Shown piece after piece: positions 8,621 to 17,970 of a stretch of 64,000 nt of DNA (position 1 is the first letter of the stretch; each line of letters begins with the position of its first letter). Source of the stretch: an uncultured Collinsella sp. (GTDB taxonomy: Bacteria > Actinomycetota > Coriobacteriia > Coriobacteriales > Coriobacteriaceae); contig CABSYW010000005.1 of the NCBI GenBank assembly GCA_902482035.1, positions 7,046-71,045 of the forward strand, in the 5' to 3' direction. The notes beneath the pieces are model-generated. The model was not told the DNA's origin. It saw nothing but the letters and a program-made list of their open reading frames with translations, and ran no database searches. A program made the position numbers and the translations under genes.

Positions 8621-9697
8621 ATGGCATTCGACCCCATTCAAGAGGATTGCCATCGCCTCGTTCTTGAGGCCTTGCGCCGCGACAATATCCCGCTCACCGA
8701 CGGTGCCGCCGTAGAGCGTCTGATGGAACAATTCACCCGCAACCCCGCACCGCTCATCGTGCACGACCGCGACCGCGCCGGGCATCTGATTGCCAAGGTG
8801 GTCGAGGCCGTCGACTACCGCATTCCCTTTATCCCCGACGATGCCCAGGCAGAGCAGGAAGAGGCAGCTGCCGAGAACATGCTCCGCGAGGCGGCCGCAC
8901 TCGATCCGGCCAACTGGGATGCCCAGCGCATGCTGACGGCACTCACCGCCGAATCCAACGAGGAATACGTGCAGTACCTGGTGTCCAAGTGCGACGAGGT
9001 GGAGCACGATCTGGCGCTCAAGATCGCTTCGGCGCAGGACCCCTACGAGCGCGAGGCCGCAGGCGACCTTACGCGCCGCCCCTATCTGCGCTGGCTTGCC
9101 GCCTTGGCATCGCGCGCCCTCATTAGCGGACGCTACCGCATGTCGCTCGAAGCCGCAAACCGCAGCCTGGACTTTGCGCCCAACGACCCCGCTGGTGTCC
9201 GCCACACCGCGATGCTCGCCATGGCAAAGCTCGAATACCCCGCCGAGGAGCTCAAGCGCTTTCGCTCCGCTCACTCCGTGCCGTACCTCGCGAATACCCC
9301 GCTGCGCCGCCGCCCCAAAGATGCAGAGCGTGACTTGGACCCGTGGACGCTCATCGCGCTGATGAGCGCTGCCTGGCGCGAGCTGGACTACGAGGGTGCC
9401 GAACACTACCTGCGTATCCTTGCGCGCTCGTGTCCGCACGCGGCCGAGGCGCTCTACTTCCAAACCGAGTTTCCCGATGGCGTCTATGCCCGCGTCAACG
9501 TAGGCGTGGGCTCGACCGACGAGCTTGTCCTTGCACTGTCCGAGGCAACACCGGTGCTGCAGGAGGGTCTGGGCGCCCCCGACAACGCCAGCTTTGCCGC
9601 CTGGGTCGCCACCAACGACATCGTGCGCTCCCAAATCGACGAGCGCATCCTGCGCGCAGCCGAGCAGGGTTTGCCGTTTAAGGGAGGAGACCTCTAA
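8621..9697 (+). CDS. Helical-repeat (TPR-like) protein, first of a pair
   Basis: A 358-residue, acidic, strongly helical cytoplasmic protein without signal peptide or membrane helix. Two helix-pair segments look like tetratricopeptide units: AENMLREAAALDPANWDAQ near residue 90 and SLEAANRSLDFAPNDPAGVR near residue 175, with A and P at TPR consensus positions. No enzymatic motif is seen. The start follows AAAGGAGG. The stop overlaps the start of the next gene by one base (TAATG), and the two proteins share length and internal organisation, so they are probably paralogues that are translationally coupled. A scaffold or protein-binding role is inferred only from the fold. Confidence 0.65.
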   Translation: MAFDPIQEDCHRLVLEALRRDNIPLTDGAAVERLMEQFTRNPAPLIVHDRDRAGHLIAKVVEAVDYRIPFIPDDAQAEQEEAAAENMLREAAALDPANWDAQRMLTALTAESNEEYVQYLVSKCDEVEHDLALKIASAQDPYEREAAGDLTRRPYLRWLAALASRALISGRYRMSLEAANRSLDFAPNDPAGVRHTAMLAMAKLEYPAEELKRFRSAHSVPYLANTPLRRRPKDAERDLDPWTLIALMSAAWRELDYEGAEHYLRILARSCPHAAEALYFQTEFPDGVYARVNVGVGSTDELVLALSEATPVLQEGLGAPDNASFAAWVATNDIVRSQIDERILRAAEQGLPFKGGDL

Positions 9698-10740
9698 TGG
9701 ATCCGAGCGTCTACATCCCCGCCTACCTGGAGCGCACCTATCTGGCGTCGCACCCCGAGCTCACCGATGCAGCACGCGAGCTTGTCCATAACGACATTAG
9801 CGCGAATCCCCAAAAGTATGCGCAGTCCGAGCATGCCCAGGCGCTGCTGTCCTACGCCGGTGTTCATCGCCACCTGCTCGACGAGCTCCATCGCATCGAG
9901 GACATGGGCAGCGACGAGGAGTTCGAGCAGACGCGCAATCGCCTGTTCGACGACATGCGCGATGAGCTGCTCAAGATCGTCCGCATCGATGCGTATGTCC
10001 TCGACGCGCAGCTGCTCGCCATCATCCTGGCCGACACGCCCGTTGACGCCTGCCTGGGCGACCTGATGAAGCTCGAGGCGACCACGGCCGATTACCTGCA
10101 GCAAAGCGTGCCCGGGTTCGATATGGAGGCCCCACACTACTGGGCCAATAATGTTTTGGCCGACGGTGTCACCGCAGCAGACCTTACCGTGAGCGAGCCG
10201 ACTCTTATCGGGTGGCTTCACACACTCGAGGCCATCTCGCAGCTGTGCATGGCGAGCGCTCGTTACCGTGCTGCCGCCAACTACGCCCGCCGCGTCCTTA
10301 AGGCGGAAGGCTACCCCACCCGAGCCGCAGGCACCGTGTTGCTCGCCCTCGCTCGTCTGGAAGACCAGAACGGCTTTTTTGCCCTGGCCCACCAGCTCGA
10401 GGAAGAGATCGGGGCTGACGCGCTCGAGAACTCTCCTTGGTATCTGCTCGCCCGCACGATTCTGCTATTCAAAACAAACAAGATGCGCCCGGCGACACGC
10501 GCGCTGCGTGAGTTTGCCAACCGCTGCGAGGGCGGCGCGTTCTTCTTGCTGAACCCCATGTACCAGACGCCGTACCTTCCCTGCCGACCCGAGCCGCGCG
10601 ACCCCTGGGATCTCTCGCACCAGGCGGTTTGGGAAGCCGACGGCATCATCTCGGATACCCCCGACTTTGCCCCCTGGGCCAATGCCTGCGAAGACGTTTC
10701 GCAGCTTGCCCAGGAGTTTGCGCGCCGCTACGGCTTTTAA
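9697..10740 (+). CDS. Helical-repeat (TPR-like) protein, second of a pair
   Basis: A 347-residue partner of the preceding gene, coupled to it through TAATG with AGGGAGGAG upstream. It is helical throughout, with a TPR-like segment RYRAAANYARRVLKAEGYPT near residue 190 that aligns in position with the RYRMSLEAANRSLDFAPNDP segment of its neighbour. No catalytic motif, signal peptide or membrane helix is visible. It lies 45 bases before the MurT-GatD gene on the same strand, so a shared transcript is possible. Function unknown. Confidence 0.65.
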   Translation: MDPSVYIPAYLERTYLASHPELTDAARELVHNDISANPQKYAQSEHAQALLSYAGVHRHLLDELHRIEDMGSDEEFEQTRNRLFDDMRDELLKIVRIDAYVLDAQLLAIILADTPVDACLGDLMKLEATTADYLQQSVPGFDMEAPHYWANNVLADGVTAADLTVSEPTLIGWLHTLEAISQLCMASARYRAAANYARRVLKAEGYPTRAAGTVLLALARLEDQNGFFALAHQLEEEIGADALENSPWYLLARTILLFKTNKMRPATRALREFANRCEGGAFFLLNPMYQTPYLPCRPEPRDPWDLSHQAVWEADGIISDTPDFAPWANACEDVSQLAQEFARRYGF

Positions 10741-10785
10741 CGGCGCAAACGCCACGACCATGTCATTCACGTTAGGAACGGCTTC

Positions 10786-12963
10786 ATGAACTTCCGCTCA
10801 TCTCTCGCCTGCACCTCGAGCGATATCGCCCGCTGGGGGCTGCGCTCCATCCTTAAGCGCCAGGGCGGCGTACTCCCCGGCCGCATCGCCATGAAGATCG
10901 ACCCCGAGCTGCTGAGCGACCTCGCCGGCCTTGTCGACCGCAGCGTGGTGATCACCGGCACCAACGGTAAGACCACCACTTCGAACCTCATCGCCGACGC
11001 CGTTGCCGCCAGCGGCGCCACCGTGGTATGCAACCGCGCCGGCAACAACATGGAGCCGGGCGTGGTGGGCGCGCTGCTCGAAGCGCGCAGCGGCCTCAAG
11101 CGAGCCGGCGGCGGCAAGCGCGTGAGCGTTTTTGAATGCGATGAGCTCTACACCGTGCGCGTCCTGCCCAAGCTCAAGCCGACGTACTTCGTGCTGCTCA
11201 ACCTGTTCCGTGACCAGCTAGATCGCTATGGCGAGATTGACCACACCCAGGACGTCATCGCCCACGCGCTGGAGCTTTCGCCGGCAACGACGCTCATCTA
11301 CAACGCCGACGATCCGCTGTGTGCCTCGATTGCCGCACGCGTCCCCAACACGAGCATCGCCTTTGGCATCGACGGCGCCACCGACACCGAGTCCGACCGT
11401 ATTAGCGACTCACGTTTTTGCTCACAGTGCAACGCGCCGCTGGAGTATGACTACGTGCAATACGGCCAGCTTGGCGCCTACCATTGCCCCTCGTGCGGTT
11501 GGGCACGCCCCGCACTGGTCCGCCGCGTGACGGGCGTGGAGCTCGGCTGCGACGGCTACGACTTTGACCTGGTCTTTGGATCTGCGCCCGACGCGGCTGC
11601 CGCACACATCGCCACACGCTACAACGGCCTGTACATGGTCTACAACGTTGCCGTCGCCTTCTTTGCCGCGCACGAGTTGGGCGTGGATACGGCACTTCTA
11701 CAGCCTACGCTCGATGCCTACGTCCCCGCCGGCGGACGCATGGGCCGCTGGGATATCGCCGGCCGCACCGTCGAGGCCAACCTAGCTAAGAATCCCGTGG
11801 GCTTCGATCGCCAGATTCAGTCCATCAAGACGGCAGGCGGCAGACTCTGCGCTTTCTTCCTCAACGACAACGACGCCGACGGACACGATGTATCGTGGAT
11901 CTACGACGTCGACTTCGAGCGCATCGCCGACACGCCGGGTCTTGTCGCCTTTGCCGGAGGCACGCGTGCGCACGACATGCAGGTGCGCCTCAAGTACGCC
12001 GGCATCGACACCGCCATCATCTCGAATATCGAGCAAGCGATCGGCGCCGTGGCGAACGAGGAGGCTGGCGATACTTTCTACGCCGTCGCCAACTACACGG
12101 CCTTCCCGCCGCTGGTCCAGGAGCTCAACGAGCTTAAGAGCGCCGATGCGAGCTCGGTCGCCTCCCACGCCGTAACGCGCGCCGATGGCAGCGTTGTCCC
12201 CACCGATATTGCGCCGGTCGAGCTTTCGCGCCCGCTACGCATCGTCTACCTGTATCCCGATGCCCTCAACCTCTATGGCGACGGCGGCAACGTCATCGCC
12301 CTCGAGCGCCGCTGCGCTTGGCGCGGCATTCCCGCGCGCGTGGACGAGGTCCGCATGGGCGAGACGCTCGATCTCACCGACGCTGACATCGTCATGATGG
12401 GCGGTGGCTCCGACCGCGATCAGCTAGCTGTGGCACACGAGCTGCTCGCTCAAAAAGACAAGGTCGCAGCCTATGTTGAGGATGGCGGCTCGCTGCTCGC
12501 TATCTGCGGCAGCTATCAGCTACTCGGCCGTTCGTACTATATGGGCGAGAATCGCATCGAGGGCCTGGGCGTCATTGCCGCCGAAACCGTGCGCGGCTCC
12601 GACCGCCTGATCGGCAACGTCGCCGTCAAGACCGACCTGGCACCCGAGCCCTTTGTGGGATTTGAGAACCACGGCGGCCGCACCCTGCTCGATGCAGAGG
12701 CCACGCCGCTCGGAACGTCCGTCGTCACGGGTACCGGCAACAACGGCGACGATGGCTTTGAGGGCCTCATCTACAAGGGTGTCATCGGCACATACCTACA
12801 CGGACCGGCACTACCCAAGAACCCCGAGCTCGCCGACTGGCTCATCGCCCACGCTCTCGAGCACCGTGGCGATGCGCAGACCACCGCCCTGCTGCCGCTC
12901 AAACCCCTCGACGACGCTTACGAGCACGCCGCCCACGACGCCGCGATGAAGCTTCTCCCCTAG
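10786..12963 (+). CDS. Fused MurT-GatD lipid II isoglutaminyl synthase
   Basis: A 725-residue fusion of two proteins that are usually separate. Residues about 50-445 are MurT: ATP loop GTNGKTTT at 58-65, LLNLFRDQLDRYGE, a four-Cys ribbon (FCSQC near 211, CPSC near 234), and a DUF1727-type C-domain with NPVGFDRQI and NDNDADGHDVSWIYDVDFE. Residues about 470-715 are GatD, a class I glutamine amidotransferase-like domain with nucleophile Cys in LLAICGSYQLLG (about 573) and His in TYLHGPALPKNP (about 670). The pair amidates the alpha-carboxyl of D-Glu in lipid II to D-isoglutamine, using glutamine and ATP, at the membrane. Fusion enforces 1:1 stoichiometry. No frameshift is needed; the linker (about 445-470) is Ser/Asp-rich. 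Confidence 0.92.
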   Translation: MNFRSSLACTSSDIARWGLRSILKRQGGVLPGRIAMKIDPELLSDLAGLVDRSVVITGTNGKTTTSNLIADAVAASGATVVCNRAGNNMEPGVVGALLEARSGLKRAGGGKRVSVFECDELYTVRVLPKLKPTYFVLLNLFRDQLDRYGEIDHTQDVIAHALELSPATTLIYNADDPLCASIAARVPNTSIAFGIDGATDTESDRISDSRFCSQCNAPLEYDYVQYGQLGAYHCPSCGWARPALVRRVTGVELGCDGYDFDLVFGSAPDAAAAHIATRYNGLYMVYNVAVAFFAAHELGVDTALLQPTLDAYVPAGGRMGRWDIAGRTVEANLAKNPVGFDRQIQSIKTAGGRLCAFFLNDNDADGHDVSWIYDVDFERIADTPGLVAFAGGTRAHDMQVRLKYAGIDTAIISNIEQAIGAVANEEAGDTFYAVANYTAFPPLVQELNELKSADASSVASHAVTRADGSVVPTDIAPVELSRPLRIVYLYPDALNLYGDGGNVIALERRCAWRGIPARVDEVRMGETLDLTDADIVMMGGGSDRDQLAVAHELLAQKDKVAAYVEDGGSLLAICGSYQLLGRSYYMGENRIEGLGVIAAETVRGSDRLIGNVAVKTDLAPEPFVGFENHGGRTLLDAEATPLGTSVVTGTGNNGDDGFEGLIYKGVIGTYLHGPALPKNPELADWLIAHALEHRGDAQTTALLPLKPLDDAYEHAAHDAAMKLLP

Positions 12964-12970
12964 CACCCCA

Positions 12971-13007
12971 CCACCACAAAGGGGACAGGCACCTTTGTGG
13001 TGGTTTT
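12971..13007. repeat. CCACCACAAAGG hairpin, copy A1
   Basis: CCACCACAAAGG and its exact reverse complement flank a 9-base spacer, followed by TTTT on the plus strand. It lies 7 bases past the MurT-GatD stop and may act as its terminator. It is one of five such hairpins in the window; a half copy (GTGGTGGTTTTCC) lies at 13195. Confidence 0.8.
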
Positions 13008-13022
13008 GACCCATCCCAGCGG

Positions 13023-13167
13023 TTTGTCTCAATCTGTAACATCTAGACCGTTAAAAGTCGTCTTACTGTTACAGAATGAGATGTTCGTCCCGACGCCTGC
13101 CTTTTGTCTCGATCTGTAACAGATAGAGCCAATTTGCCCGCCCAGATGTTACAGATTGAGATATTTG
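13023..13167. repeat. Two adjacent CTCAATCTGTAACA palindromic repeats
   Basis: Copy 1 (13023-13085) and copy 2 (13104-13167) each carry the arm TCTC(A/G)ATCTGTAACA and an inverted match TGTTACAGA(A/T)TGAGA about 25 bases later. The spacers differ while the arms are conserved. They sit between the MurT-GatD gene and tRNA-Glu. Confidence 0.75.
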
Positions 13168-13262
13168 AAGATCGGGATAGAGAGCCAGCTCCTATGTGGT
13201 GGTTTTCCAGTTTGCCAACGATATACGCGCCGGCAAAAAAGTCTGCTATACTCTTTCCCGCT

Positions 13263-13339
13263 GTCCCCATCGTCTAGCGGCCAAGGACGCCACCCTTTCA
13301 AGGTGGATATCGCGGGTTCGAATCCCGCTGGGGGCACCA
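13263..13339 (+). tRNA. tRNA-Glu (anticodon TTC)
   Basis: A complete cloverleaf can be drawn. The acceptor stem GTCCCCA pairs with TGGGGGC. The anticodon stem CCACC/GGTGG holds loop CTTTCAA with anticodon TTC. The T arm GCGGGTTCGAATCCCGC is canonical, and CCA is encoded. The anticodon reads GAA and GAG. Confidence 0.96.
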
Positions 13340-13350
13340 CAGAATCTGAG

Positions 13351-13382
13351 AAGCCCGTTACCAATTCGGTAGCGGGCTTTTT
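13351..13382 (+). terminator. Rho-independent terminator after tRNA-Glu
   Basis: AGCCCGTTACC pairs with GGTAGCGGGCT across AATTC and is followed by TTTTT. It lies 12 bases past the tRNA 3' end. Confidence 0.85.
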
Positions 13383-13393
13383 GCTACCCATGC

Positions 13394-13429
13394 GCCGGGA
13401 TTCGAACCCGACAGGATGCGAATCCCGGC
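13394..13429. repeat. tRNA T-arm-like inverted repeat
   Basis: GCCGGGATTCG and CGAATCCCGGC form an 11-bp inverted repeat. Read on the minus strand the left half gives GTCGGGTTCGAATCCCGGCG, which looks like a tRNA T arm. No complete tRNA is present, so it may be a relic of a tRNA or of an integration site. Confidence 0.45.
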
Positions 13430-13444
13430 ATCATCGCAAAGCCA

Positions 13445-13665
13445 GTGGGCAAAAAATAGCAAATATGAGTACTGTTACCATTTTAGTAACAGCGATTTCA
13501 TGCGTTTAGAAGTCGATTTAGACGTCAGGCGTCCTACGGCGGAAGAATTGCAGACGTTTATCGGCTATGTACTTGTACATATGTTGCGTAACACTACATA
13601 TTTTGTAAATAGATAATGCTACAGGACTTGTGACAGTACTCATATTTGACGTTTTTTGTCCACAA
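13445..13665. mobile_element. MITE-like element with 34-bp terminal inverted repeats
   Basis: A 221-bp AT-rich segment is bounded by arms GTGGGCAAAAAATAG... and the inverse of GTGGACAAAAAACGT..., agreeing at 29 of 34 positions by eye, with the core CAAATATGAGTACTGT identical in both. Just inside the left arm is a small hairpin GTTAC-GTAAC. No transposase is encoded, and its base composition is far below that of the flanks. Confidence 0.65.
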
Positions 13666-13721
13666 CCCTTTATACCTAGGCAAGTCGGCGGCAAAACGGG
13701 CTTCAAAGCGTCCTTCGCAAA

Positions 13722-13756
13722 CAAAAACCGGGGCCCGCATGATGCGGACCCCGGCT
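13722..13756 (-). terminator. Rho-independent terminator after glutamine synthetase
   Basis: On the minus strand CCGGGGTCCGCAT pairs with ATGCGGGCCCCGG and runs into TTTTTG, 30 bases past the glnN-type gene stop. Confidence 0.88.
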
Positions 13757-13785
13757 CAATACCGTGACGATATGTCAGTTACGCT

Positions 13786-15873
<2,088 letters not shown>

Positions 15874-16299
15874 ACGGAACTCCCTTCGTATCGGCACCGC
15901 GTGAGAAGCGGTGTTGATTACTAACGAACGAGTCATAGCTTAGACTCGCCGTGTTTCCGCGACATTACCGTTATGTTGCTGTCGCGAAACCAATCAATGA
16001 GGTTACCCTATCGAGGCGGCGTTGCCACCCTCAACAGCCAATCAACTGCATAAATTGCAGACCTCTCCCCATGGTTTAAGGGTAGTCAATTTGGGATGGA
16101 GCTCTATTAACTGGTATTTTGCATCAGATACCAGTCTTTATAGTCCGTGCCTAGATTAGCCGCTCTGTTATAGAGAAAGCCGATAGCAAGGCATCTTTGA
16201 TTGGTATCCCCGAATAACGAGTGAAACTCCACCGTGACACAGTGGTGCTGTAGAATCCTTACAACACATCACACTATTACGTATCTAGAGGAGCACGAT
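15874..16299. promoter_or_regulatory. Divergent control region between GSIII and metF
   Basis: This 426-base spacer is more AT-rich than the genes around it. It holds a hairpin ACTGGTAT-ATACCAGT (16109-16134). No known riboswitch consensus (cobalamin, SAM, glutamine) was recognised. AGAGGAG before 16300 is the metF ribosome site. Regulation of either gene cannot be named from sequence alone. Confidence 0.45.
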
Positions 16300-17172
16300 A
16301 TGCGCGTCGACGAGGTTTTTAAGCAGGCAGCATCCCAGGGCACCGCGCCCGTTTCGTTTGAGATGTTCCCGCCCAAGGGCGAGCTGACCCTCGACACGGC
16401 TCGCGAAGTGGCAGGCAATCTGTGCAAGCTTTCGCCGAGCTTTGTCTCGGTCACCTGCTCGGCCGGCGGCTCGGGCAACGGTGCCACCACCGCCCCCATC
16501 GCGCATATGATTTCGAGCGAATTCGACACGCCCTCGGTGGCACACCTTACCTGCGTGGGCCGCTCGCATGCCGATATCGCCGCCAAGATCGACGAGTATC
16601 GCGCCGCCGGGGTTGAAAACATCCTGGCCCTGCGTGGTGATCTTCCCGCTGGCGCGACTGAGGACGACAAGCCTGCCTCCGACTACGCCTACGCCCGTGA
16701 CCTCATCCCCGAGCTCGTCGACGCCGGCTTTTGCGTGGGCGCCGCAGCCTACCCCGAGGGCCACATTGCCTGTGAGGATCTCAACCTCTCGGTCGAACAC
16801 CTCAAGCAAAAGCAGGACGCCGGCGCGAGCTTCTTTGTGACGCAGCTCTTCTTTGATAACGAGTGCTTCTACCGTTTTCGCGAGCTTGCCGACAAGGCCG
16901 GCATCACCGTGCCCATTACCGCGGGCATCATGCCGTTTATGGGCAAGTCGCAGATCAGCCGCATGGTCTTTATGTGCGGCGCGTCGCTGCCCTCCCCCGT
17001 CATCAAGATTCTCGCCAAGTACGAGAACGACCCCGAGAGCCTGCAGGCAGCCGGTGTAGATTATGCCGCCCGCCAACTTTGCGACCTCAAGGAGCACGGC
17101 GCCGACGGCCTGCACCTGTACACTATGAACCGTCCTGCGATCGCCGCGACCATTATGGAGCGCCTGGGGTAA
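16300..17172 (+). CDS. metF: Methylenetetrahydrofolate reductase
   Basis: A 290-residue TIM-barrel flavoprotein at the usual MetF length. It carries VSFEMFPPKGE near residue 20 (catalytic Glu), VTCSAGGSG, HLTCVGRS, NILALRGDLPAG, AAYPEGH, QLFFDNECFYRF and PITAGIMP. It reduces 5,10-methylene-THF to 5-methyl-THF, the methyl donor for the MetH proteins encoded directly downstream. AGAGGAG precedes the ATG. Its stop overlaps the next start (TAATG), so the two are translationally coupled. Confidence 0.97.
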   Translation: MRVDEVFKQAASQGTAPVSFEMFPPKGELTLDTAREVAGNLCKLSPSFVSVTCSAGGSGNGATTAPIAHMISSEFDTPSVAHLTCVGRSHADIAAKIDEYRAAGVENILALRGDLPAGATEDDKPASDYAYARDLIPELVDAGFCVGAAAYPEGHIACEDLNLSVEHLKQKQDAGASFFVTQLFFDNECFYRFRELADKAGITVPITAGIMPFMGKSQISRMVFMCGASLPSPVIKILAKYENDPESLQAAGVDYAARQLCDLKEHGADGLHLYTMNRPAIAATIMERLG

Positions 17173-17960
17173 TGGAAAAACCGCACATCGATACAACCGC
17201 TGTCGAAGTGCCGGCCGACCTTGCGTCGCCGGCGCTCTACCGTATCGATGCCGCGCACCATCCCCGTGTCGACCGTGCCGAGATGCTGCGGTATCTGGGT
17301 TACGGCGGCCAGCAGATTGAGCCCGAACTGTCACGACGTATTGAGCTTGTGGTCGAGCGCCTTGAGCTTGACATTGAGCCCCGTGGCGTGCGCCGCGTAT
17401 TTGCCGTCGATGCCACGAGCGTGGACGAGCAGGGCAAGCCTTGCATCCGTCTGGTCGGCACCAACGTTGAGCTGCGCGGTCGCGATATCTATCGCCATCT
17501 TAAGGACGCCCGCTTTGCCGCGCTCATGGCATGCACCCTCGGCATGGATGCTGAGCGCCGTTTGCGCACCACGGGAGCCCAACATCCCCTGGAGGGCGCC
17601 GTGCTCGACGCCGCGTGCTCCGCTTACGTGGAAGCCGCCGTTGAGCAAATGGACCAGCAGGTCAAGACGGACGCCGCCGTTCATGGGCTCGCCGGCAACT
17701 GGCGCTTTAGTCCCGGCTATGGCGACTGCCCGCTCTCGGCCCAGCGCTCGATCGTCAATGCGCTCAACGCCACGCGGCTCATCGGCCTGACCGTCACACC
17801 CACCAGCCTACTCATGCCCACCAAAAGCGTGACCGCGGTGATCGGTCTGTTTGACGGCGAGGTCCACGACGCCCAGAGCCGCCCCACCTGCAATATCTGC
17901 CGCATGCGCGAGCACTGCCGCTTCCGCGCCGCCCACACCACCTGCTATTCCAGCCATTAG
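17172..17960 (+). CDS. Stand-alone MetH activation-domain protein
   Basis: This 262-residue protein corresponds to the C-terminal reactivation (SAM-binding) domain of cobalamin-dependent methionine synthase, here encoded as its own gene. Family-like features are LEGAVLDAACSAYVEAA, RFSPGYGDCPLSAQ (the R-x-x-P-G-Y block that binds S-adenosylmethionine) and LTPTSLLMPTKSVTAVIG. It should reductively remethylate Co(II) cobalamin in the downstream MetH core. A Cys-rich tail absent from ordinary MetH (CNICRMREHCRF, plus two more Cys counting the last residues) could bind a metal or Fe-S cluster. It is coupled to metF and followed 10 bases later by metH. Confidence 0.88.
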   Translation: MEKPHIDTTAVEVPADLASPALYRIDAAHHPRVDRAEMLRYLGYGGQQIEPELSRRIELVVERLELDIEPRGVRRVFAVDATSVDEQGKPCIRLVGTNVELRGRDIYRHLKDARFAALMACTLGMDAERRLRTTGAQHPLEGAVLDAACSAYVEAAVEQMDQQVKTDAAVHGLAGNWRFSPGYGDCPLSAQRSIVNALNATRLIGLTVTPTSLLMPTKSVTAVIGLFDGEVHDAQSRPTCNICRMREHCRFRAAHTTCYSSH

Positions 17961-17970
17961 GAGCTCATTG

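Noticed and set aside
8318..9634. Minus-strand open frame of 438 codons
   Set aside because: Opposite the first helical-repeat gene, which has the good ribosome site and coupled neighbour.
15874..16299. Cobalamin or SAM riboswitch before metF
   Set aside because: No B12-box or SAM-I consensus and no suitable long fold was found on the plus strand.
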